A DNA stretch of 64,000 nt, taken from assembly GCA_003054665.1 (NCBI GenBank), contig QAYY01000001.1, positions 485,501-549,500 of the forward strand, in the 5' to 3' direction. Both the position numbers and the translations under genes were made by a program. The notes under the pieces are model-generated. The model saw nothing but the letters and a program-made list of their open reading frames with translations. It searched no databases and was not told the DNA's origin. Of the stretch, positions 58,816-64,000 are shown piece after piece (the first letter of the stretch is position 1; the number at the start of each line of letters is the position of its first letter). Source of the stretch: Opitutaceae bacterium EW11. Lineage in GTDB: Bacteria; Verrucomicrobiota; Verrucomicrobiia; Opitutales; Opitutaceae.

Positions 58816-61256
58816 GACAAAGCCACGTCCTCCCTGAACCGTCCGCCGGAGAATCCGGATTCGGCGCCGTTCGGCCACCGCACGCGGACCGGAGTGTCGG
58901 CTGGCGCCGCGACCTCGAGGTGAAACCGGCCCGCTTCGACCCGCCACGCCACATCGATCATGCCGCGCGGTGTGCAGACGCTTCCGCTCGCGTGATCAAG
59001 TCCGCAGAGCTTCGGCTGGATATCCACCACGGCGAAACCGGGACTGCGCGGAGTAACTCCCAGGATGCGGGTGAGAAAATCCAGCGCCGGATGCGCGCTC
59101 CACGCATGGCACAGGGAACGCCAGTAGCTGTTCTCCTCCGCGAACGTGCTCAGCCCGTCTGCCACCATTTCGTGCCACGGTCCGAGGAAACCCGGCATGC
59201 GTTCGTACGCCCCTGCGATCTCGAGGGCCCGGAAGACCGTGTGCCAGCAGAAGAACGAGCCGGGCGCGAGCGCGGCGTCGTGGGGAAAACGCTCCAGCAT
59301 CCGCGCCCGCTCCGCATCGCTCGCAGCCCCGCAGACGATGGCCCACGCATTGCCGTATTGGCTTATCTCCGGGCCGCCGGGCCGGTCGAAATAGAGCCCG
59401 TCCTTCTCCGACCAGAAACGCCGGTTGAACACCCGGCGCAGGATTGCCGCCTCGAGCGATAGCCAGCTGGAATCGCCCGCTCCTCCGACAAGCCGGAGCA
59501 GATCCGAGGCTTCCTCGAGGGCGTGAATGTACTGCGCGCTGATGATGCACGTCGGGCCCGAGTCCGCCCCCGGCACGACCCCGCGCTCCCACCAGGGGCA
59601 CCAGTCCGTGATGTTCCAGAAAGGGAGAGCCGACGGCAGACCGTCGCCACCCGCATGCCGTCGGAACCAATCCAATACGGCGAGAATTCCCGGCACGAGC
59701 TCCCGCACCGTCTGCAGGTCGCCTGAGCAGTACGCATAGTCCTTGGCGGTGCTGATCCAGTGGAGCGACCAGGACGGGATCACCTGGAGGAGGCGCGACG
59801 GATAGCGGCTTTGCGTGAGTCCTTCCGGAAGACGCGACCAGTCGAACTGCAGGAGCGACTGCCGGCTCAGCGCATAGTCGCCGCTGGTAAGCATCGCGAG
59901 TTTCGAGGTCACCATCGTGTCCCCCGCATATTGCATCTGCTCGTAGTGCGGACAGTCTTCGAACGTCTCGTGGGAACAAAGCCGCATGGTGCGCAGGCTC
60001 GTTTCCCAGATCCTGTTCAGCCGCGTGTCGGAGCAATGGAAGCTCGCCCGCACCTCGTAAGGGTAGGCGGTGAAGCGATGCCCAATCCCTCGAAGCGTGA
60101 AGCTCTCCGTCCCGGTCGCTATCTCGAGCCCGACATACCGGAAGGCGCGCCAGTGGAGGGGCTCGAACGTCTCAGGCTCAGGGCCCCCGTTCGGCTCCCA
60201 GATGTCCGACCAGCCTGTGACCTCGCCCCGCCGGTCAAATGTCCAGCCGCTGGCTTCGTCGGCAAAGTGCGACGCCAGGTTCACGAGCGGCTGCGGCCGG
60301 CCGAGCATCTTCGCGTCCGGCGTCGACCAGGGCAGCCGAAGTGCCTCCGCGTAGGTGAGGCGGACGCGCGATCCCCGTCCGCCGGCGACGTGGAGGACCG
60401 GAAACGCCGTGGTCATGACGCCGGCATCGAGAACGACGCGAACGGTCCGTCCGGGTGGGAGGGTCACGGCGCTCCCGCCTGCAATCAGGGCCCGCCACGA
60501 AGCGTTCAGCTCCCCTCCCCCCGGGGCGAAAGCGTCGGCAAAACGCGCCTCCGGACCCTCCTCGAGCGGCGGGATCAGTCGCGGCACGAGTCCATACGGG
60601 CTCGCCGGGTCGCGCCGATTTTCGATCCGCTCGGCGGAGTACAGCAGCGTCGCCGGCGCCCAGGCCGAGTCGTCGAACCCGGCGGAAAGCCAGCCGTCCG
60701 TCGCCGGTTGATGGATACGGTGCTCGAAATATCCCAGGTATCCCTCGAACCGCGTGCCCTCGTTCTGAAAGCGGTGGGAGGTGTCGACCGCCACACGCCA
60801 GCCCCTCAGCCCCGTGTCGAGGCGCTCGAGCGCGCCCCCGGCGAACACCACGTCGCCCTCGAGGAGAAAACCGCCGGCATAGGTCATGACCGAACACGGC
60901 GCCCCCAGCGACGCCGGACGATGGGCCACGCGCGACATGTCGAGGACCAGCGCCGCCAGGACGTTCTCGCCCAGGCGCAGGAAAGACGCCAGATCATGTG
61001 TATCGTAAACGTGGTGACGAATGTCGCCCTTGGCGGGCCCGCGCCCGACGACCGCGCCGTTGCAGTACAGGATGTACCGGCTGTCCGCGCTGACATGGAC
61101 CTGCGCCCGGCGGACTTCCTCGCCCAGCGCCAGCTTCCGCCGAAACAGTCGCACCTGGTAGTGCGAGGGAGAGGCCGCTTCCGGCGGCGGCGCCGAGTGA
61201 GACCCTTCGGCAGACCAGATCCACGAGGCGCGCTTCAAGAATGGGGGCGAGAACAT
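58812..61256 (-). CDS. GH78-like alpha-L-rhamnosidase
   Basis: An 814-residue protein from ATG at 61256. N-terminal carbohydrate-binding sandwiches (SWIWSAEGSHSAPPPEA, VHVSADSRYILYCNGAVVGRGPAKGDIRHHVYDTHDL) lead to the (alpha/alpha)6 barrel, with the motif D434-CPHYE439-QMQYAGD446 carrying the expected catalytic acids, and SWSLHWISTAKDYAYCSGD. Closely akin to GH78 enzymes that release alpha-L-rhamnose. No signal peptide seen, suggesting cytoplasmic action on imported oligosaccharides. First gene of a coupled operon (ATGA joint to the PmoA-like gene, then to the aminotransferase). Confidence 0.85.
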   Translation of the reverse strand: MFSPPFLKRASWIWSAEGSHSAPPPEAASPSHYQVRLFRRKLALGEEVRRAQVHVSADSRYILYCNGAVVGRGPAKGDIRHHVYDTHDLASFLRLGENVLAALVLDMSRVAHRPASLGAPCSVMTYAGGFLLEGDVVFAGGALERLDTGLRGWRVAVDTSHRFQNEGTRFEGYLGYFEHRIHQPATDGWLSAGFDDSAWAPATLLYSAERIENRRDPASPYGLVPRLIPPLEEGPEARFADAFAPGGGELNASWRALIAGGSAVTLPPGRTVRVVLDAGVMTTAFPVLHVAGGRGSRVRLTYAEALRLPWSTPDAKMLGRPQPLVNLASHFADEASGWTFDRRGEVTGWSDIWEPNGGPEPETFEPLHWRAFRYVGLEIATGTESFTLRGIGHRFTAYPYEVRASFHCSDTRLNRIWETSLRTMRLCSHETFEDCPHYEQMQYAGDTMVTSKLAMLTSGDYALSRQSLLQFDWSRLPEGLTQSRYPSRLLQVIPSWSLHWISTAKDYAYCSGDLQTVRELVPGILAVLDWFRRHAGGDGLPSALPFWNITDWCPWWERGVVPGADSGPTCIISAQYIHALEEASDLLRLVGGAGDSSWLSLEAAILRRVFNRRFWSEKDGLYFDRPGGPEISQYGNAWAIVCGAASDAERARMLERFPHDAALAPGSFFCWHTVFRALEIAGAYERMPGFLGPWHEMVADGLSTFAEENSYWRSLCHAWSAHPALDFLTRILGVTPRSPGFAVVDIQPKLCGLDHASGSVCTPRGMIDVAWRVEAGRFHLEVAAPADTPVRVRWPNGAESGFSGGRFREDVALS

Positions 61257-61309
61257 GGCGAACGGGGAGGGCGGCAGACAAAACGCCCCGCTGCCGCAAT
61301 ATTCAAGGC

Positions 61310-61351
61310 TGTTTCATTAATTTTCACTTTGACTTTGGAAATTCTCATGGC
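61310..61351. promoter_or_regulatory. upstream copy of the LacI-locus repeat, GH78 promoter side
   Basis: TGTTTCATT (61310-61318) and GAAATTCTCATGGC (61338-61351) are separated by 19 bases. The same two elements, 9 bases apart, are found at 61537-61568 before lacI. The second element holds a partial LacI-type half-site pair (GGAAA-T-TCTCA). Lies 54 bases before the GH78 start codon; the AT-rich segment 61298-61345 likely contains the GH78 promoter. Confidence 0.6.
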
Positions 61352-61369
61352 TCTTCATCGTGGCGTTAG

Positions 61370-61385
61370 ATAACCGAATAGTTAC
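61370..61385. promoter_or_regulatory. palindromic operator ATAACC-GAAT-AGTTAC
   Basis: Matches the GTAACY-N4-RGTTAC motif at 11 of 12 positions (only the first base differs). It is in the 326-base intergenic region between the GH78 operon (minus, start 61256) and lacI (plus, start 61583), which holds no further gene. This region also contains the two copies of the LacI-type repeat. Confidence 0.7.
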
Positions 61386-61536
61386 CTTATTCGCTCACCC
61401 CTTTCCTTCGGACACCGGCTTCCGTTCCCCTCTGAAGTTCTAGAAACCCACCCCTCCTTTTTGTCCGCCCAGCCCCACGCTTTCAGGCAAGAACGATGTG
61501 CACCGCGCTCCATCACGCACCCAGGTTTCCTGCACA

Positions 61537-61568
61537 TGTTTCATTCTTGCCACTGAAATTTTCATGGC
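61537..61568. promoter_or_regulatory. downstream copy of the repeat, likely lacI auto-operator
   Basis: TGTTTCATT (61537-61545) and GAAATTTTCATGGC (61555-61568). The central TGAAA-T-TTTCA (61554-61564) is a perfect inverted repeat with one central base, resembling LacI-family operator halves, and sits 18 bases before the lacI start codon. Confidence 0.65.
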
Positions 61569-61582
61569 CGTTGTTGTGCTCC

Positions 61583-62629
61583 ATGTTACTCACTGACATA
61601 GCCCGAAAAGCGCGCGTTTCGCCGGCCACGGTTTCACGCGCGATCAACCAGCCTCATCTCGTCGCGCCTGAGAGCCTGGCTCGCATTCGCGAGGTGATGC
61701 GGCAGCACAACTACGTCCCCGCGCCCCTGAATCGGCGGCGGGGTCCCAAGCCGCAGACAACGGACCGCCACCACATCGGAGTCTGGTTCGTGGGGGCGAA
61801 GGCCAGCGACTCCAGCCACAACTGGTTCCAGGATCACCTGCTGCAGCTGCAGTCCGGCGATACCCACAGTCGGGCGGAGGTGCGCGTTCTCTACAGCAAC
61901 TCGCCCAACGAGCTGCCCCGGAACCTCACCAGCGAGCGTCTGGACGGGCTCGTGATCCAGGGGATGGAGCCGTCGGCCGACTGCGTCGCCAAGCTGCGCG
62001 AGGTGCCGCACGTCTGGTTCATGACCCGGCGGTCCCTCGACTACCCGGGCGACTACGTCGAACCGAACAACGTGGAGAACGGACGGATGGCGGCGGACTA
62101 CCTCAAATCCCGCGGCCACAAGTCCGTCGCCGTCGTATCCACGGACCCCGGCTATAGCGCCGTCGTCAGCCGCACGGAGGCCTTCGTCGCGCGGGCCGCG
62201 GAGCTCGGGCTCAAGGTGAGCAACCTGGTGGGCCGGGCCAAGACGGCGGTGAGCTACCTGGAGATCGCGCCGATCATCCACGCGGAAAGCGGCGCCCTGG
62301 TGCGACGCCTCCTGGATACAGCCCCGCACGCGACCGGGCTGTACCTGCCGGTGGATCACTTCTGCGGTTCCTTCTTCCGCGCCCTGCGCGAGGCCGGCAA
62401 GTCCCCCGACGGAGACTTCGAGGCCATCCTCGGGAACTACAATCCCGTCATCTACCACAACCTCGACCACTCGCCTGCGGCGATCGACATCAACCTCCAG
62501 ACGCTGATTCGCAAGGTGCTCGATCACCTGATCTGGCGAATCGAGAACCCCGGGGTGATGGGCCGCATCGGCATCACGGTCTCCCCCCGGCTTCTGTCCC
62601 GGGGAGAAATGGCCCCCACGGGACCCTGA
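61583..62629 (+). CDS. LacI-family transcriptional regulator
   Basis: A 348-residue protein. ATG 61583 begins exactly at the HTH (MLLTDIARKARVSPATVSRAINQPHLVAPESLARIREVMRQHNYVPAP), so the frame open from 61496 is not used. The periplasmic-binding-protein-like domain is recognised by WFVGAKASDSSHNWFQDHLL, ERLDGLVIQGMEPSADCVAKL, and MAADYLKSRGHKSVAVVSTDPGYSAVVSRTEAF. The ligand is probably a sugar from GH78 or the neighbouring receptor locus. Followed by the TonB receptor after 76 bases, and likely to regulate itself, the receptor and the GH78 operon. Confidence 0.92.
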   Translation: MLLTDIARKARVSPATVSRAINQPHLVAPESLARIREVMRQHNYVPAPLNRRRGPKPQTTDRHHIGVWFVGAKASDSSHNWFQDHLLQLQSGDTHSRAEVRVLYSNSPNELPRNLTSERLDGLVIQGMEPSADCVAKLREVPHVWFMTRRSLDYPGDYVEPNNVENGRMAADYLKSRGHKSVAVVSTDPGYSAVVSRTEAFVARAAELGLKVSNLVGRAKTAVSYLEIAPIIHAESGALVRRLLDTAPHATGLYLPVDHFCGSFFRALREAGKSPDGDFEAILGNYNPVIYHNLDHSPAAIDINLQTLIRKVLDHLIWRIENPGVMGRIGITVSPRLLSRGEMAPTGP

Positions 62630-62705
62630 TCCGCCATCCCTTTCCTTGGAGCGGCGGGTTACCTCCAGCTCCGAGAGAAGCTCAGTCACACTACATCCTA
62701 ATCCC

Positions 62706-64000
62706 ATGAAAAGCTCACTGAAGGCTCCAGTCGGCCGGATCAGACTCCTACTGACCGCCGCGCTGGCAGCACCGCTGACGCTCTCCTCCGCCTTCGCAGA
62801 AACGACAGACGCTGACAACGTCCGCCGGCTTCAGGACGAGAACGCGACTCTCCGCAAAAAACTCGCCGAACTTGAGGGCAAGACGGCCGCCGCCGAAACC
62901 GCGGCAACGAACGACAAACCCGCCGCCAGCACGTCCGACTCCGCCCGTCCCTCTCAAGCCTTTACGGCCGCTTCGGGGCCGGCTTCCGAAAGCGACCAGG
63001 ACATGATCGTGCTCTCGCCCTTCGAGGTGAAAGGCGAGCGGGACTATGGATACCTGAAGACCAATGCCGCCACCGCGACGCGCATCGGCATGGAGATTCA
63101 ACGGGTGCCGATGAACATCTCCGTGATGAGCGAGGACTTCATCAAGGACACCGGCGTCAGCTCCATCACCGACGTCCTCCGCTATACCGCATCGGGATCG
63201 CCCGATTCACGGTTCGCGATGAGAGTCCCCGGCAACTCTTCCACGCCGCAGGGCAACTTCACCATGCGTGGCTTCACGGTGAACTCCCTCCTGCGCAACG
63301 GCATTTTCCGCTACACTTCGTACAACCTGGATAACGTCGACCGCGTCGAAATCGTGAAGGGTCCCGCGGCGGTCTTCTTCGGGCAGGGCTACCCAGGCGG
63401 CGTGATCAACTACATCACGAAGAAGCCGGTGTTCGAAAAGGAAAGCACGTCCATCAGCTACGCGATCGACGACAACGGAGGCGACAAGGTGGTCATGGAC
63501 CACAATGCCCCGCTTTCCTCCAAGGCAGCTTTCCGCGTCGTCGGGGCCTGGAGCGATCTCCGCGGAGACCGCAAGGGTGAGTTCAGGGACAACTTCAACC
63601 TGACGCCATCCCTCACGCTCGTGCCGCTCAAGTCCGGCAAGCTGAGGATCAACATGGAATTTGAGTATCTGAAGGAAACCTACAACCAAAACGACGGCGG
63701 CTGGATCTGGCCCCAGGGCTGGTTCGACGCCTACGCCAATCCTTCCGCCGAGCTGCTCGCCGCCTCGGGCGCCGCCAATGCCGCGGCCTACCGCACGCGC
63801 ATCTTCAACTCGCCGGCCAACTGGATCACCGACCTCCGCAAGGCGAGAAACGACCCGGCGCTCCCGATCTACACGAAGGACAGCGTCAAGGGGTCCGGCT
63901 ACTACACCGACGCCAACGGAAAGCGGGTCGAGGACAAGGGTTTCAACTTCACCAACAGCGGCTCCTACACCCGCGACGAAGTGAAGACGTTCCAGACGAC
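62706..64000 (+). CDS. TonB-dependent receptor, 5' part (continues beyond window)
   Basis: Open from ATG 62706 to the window edge (431 codons plus two bases), so the C-terminus is missing. Signal peptide IRLLLTAALAAPLTLSSAFA, then a coiled-coil heptad stretch (DNVRRLQDENATLRKKLAELEG), a low-complexity Ala/Ser/Thr linker, and the LSPFEVKGERDYGY box typical of Opitutaceae receptors. Plug domain: AATATRIGMEIQRVPMNISVMSEDFIKDTG, FTMRGFTVNSLLRNGIF, VDRVEIVKGPAAVFFGQGYPGGVINYITKKP. It is downstream of lacI, with a 76-base gap; it may import rhamno-oligosaccharides, as the neighbouring GH78 suggests (inference). Confidence 0.93.
   Translation, partial: MKSSLKAPVGRIRLLLTAALAAPLTLSSAFAETTDADNVRRLQDENATLRKKLAELEGKTAAAETAATNDKPAASTSDSARPSQAFTAASGPASESDQDMIVLSPFEVKGERDYGYLKTNAATATRIGMEIQRVPMNISVMSEDFIKDTGVSSITDVLRYTASGSPDSRFAMRVPGNSSTPQGNFTMRGFTVNSLLRNGIFRYTSYNLDNVDRVEIVKGPAAVFFGQGYPGGVINYITKKPVFEKESTSISYAIDDNGGDKVVMDHNAPLSSKAAFRVVGAWSDLRGDRKGEFRDNFNLTPSLTLVPLKSGKLRINMEFEYLKETYNQNDGGWIWPQGWFDAYANPSAELLAASGAANAAAYRTRIFNSPANWITDLRKARNDPALPIYTKDSVKGSGYYTDANGKRVEDKGFNFTNSGSYTRDEVKTFQT

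Noticed and set aside
62655-62665. GGTTACC half-site before the TonB receptor
   Set aside because: No recognisable left half-site, so not counted as an operator copy.
1-64000. tRNA, rRNA, CRISPR arrays, transposases, phage genes and riboswitches
   Set aside because: None could be recognised on either strand; reading by eye cannot exclude small structured RNAs.

Overview
The window (GC-rich, roughly two-thirds G+C, no rRNA, tRNA or CRISPR seen) reads like a chromosome segment of a polysaccharide-degrading Verrucomicrobiota, most likely Opitutaceae. The reasons are the 3'-terminal TonB-dependent receptor with an LSPFEV-type N-terminal box, the FucP/GH29/GH92/GH78/CBM9-like/PmoA-like gene mix, the many Gfo/Idh oxidoreductases and DHDPS-like aldolases, and the weak Shine-Dalgarno signals. 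The taxon is an inference from gene content.

Region A (1-21.4 kb) is one tightly packed plus-strand array: GH3 (cut by the window edge), GH2 beta-mannosidase, GH29, GPH symporter, BNR/sialidase-like protein, GH20, sugar-porter MFS, GH92, second GH29, CBM9-like protein, FucP, GH2 beta-galactosidase. Together these exo-enzymes match the sugars of fucosylated complex N-glycans, with three different transporters for the released sugars. Region B (21.4-32.2 kb) is mixed: CE2-like SGNH esterase lipoprotein, gamma-glutamyltransferase, a TonB receptor with a clear terminator, an AT-rich island, an HTH-EIIA regulator, a beta-helix protein and an EamA transporter.

Region C (32.2-39.6 kb) is a divergent, metabolic-looking cluster. 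On the minus strand are a cysteine-synthase-like enzyme and a threonine-aldolase-like enzyme. On the plus strand are Gfo/Idh, an atypical SDR/epimerase, a DHDPS-like aldolase, an M20 amidohydrolase and a TetR regulator. Three copies of a 16-bp palindrome (GTAACY-N4-RGTTAC) sit at its promoters, and weaker or similar copies recur at 46.95, 50.3 and 61.4 kb, so this looks like a regulon spread over the right half of the window.

Region D (39.6-56.7 kb) holds an L-fucose-isomerase-like enzyme and two large divergent glycosidase-like proteins, an AraC regulator, a sodium:solute symporter with an extra N-terminal domain, a Gfo/Idh enzyme, a mutarotase-like protein, a minus-strand operon (beta-propeller, unclassified alpha/alpha protein, M28 peptidase) and an exported RidA. 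Region E (56.7-64 kb) is a translationally coupled minus-strand operon (GH78 rhamnosidase, PmoA-like DUF6807, exported class-V aminotransferase), then a LacI regulator whose promoter shares a repeat with the GH78 promoter, then the start of a TonB-dependent receptor that runs off the window.
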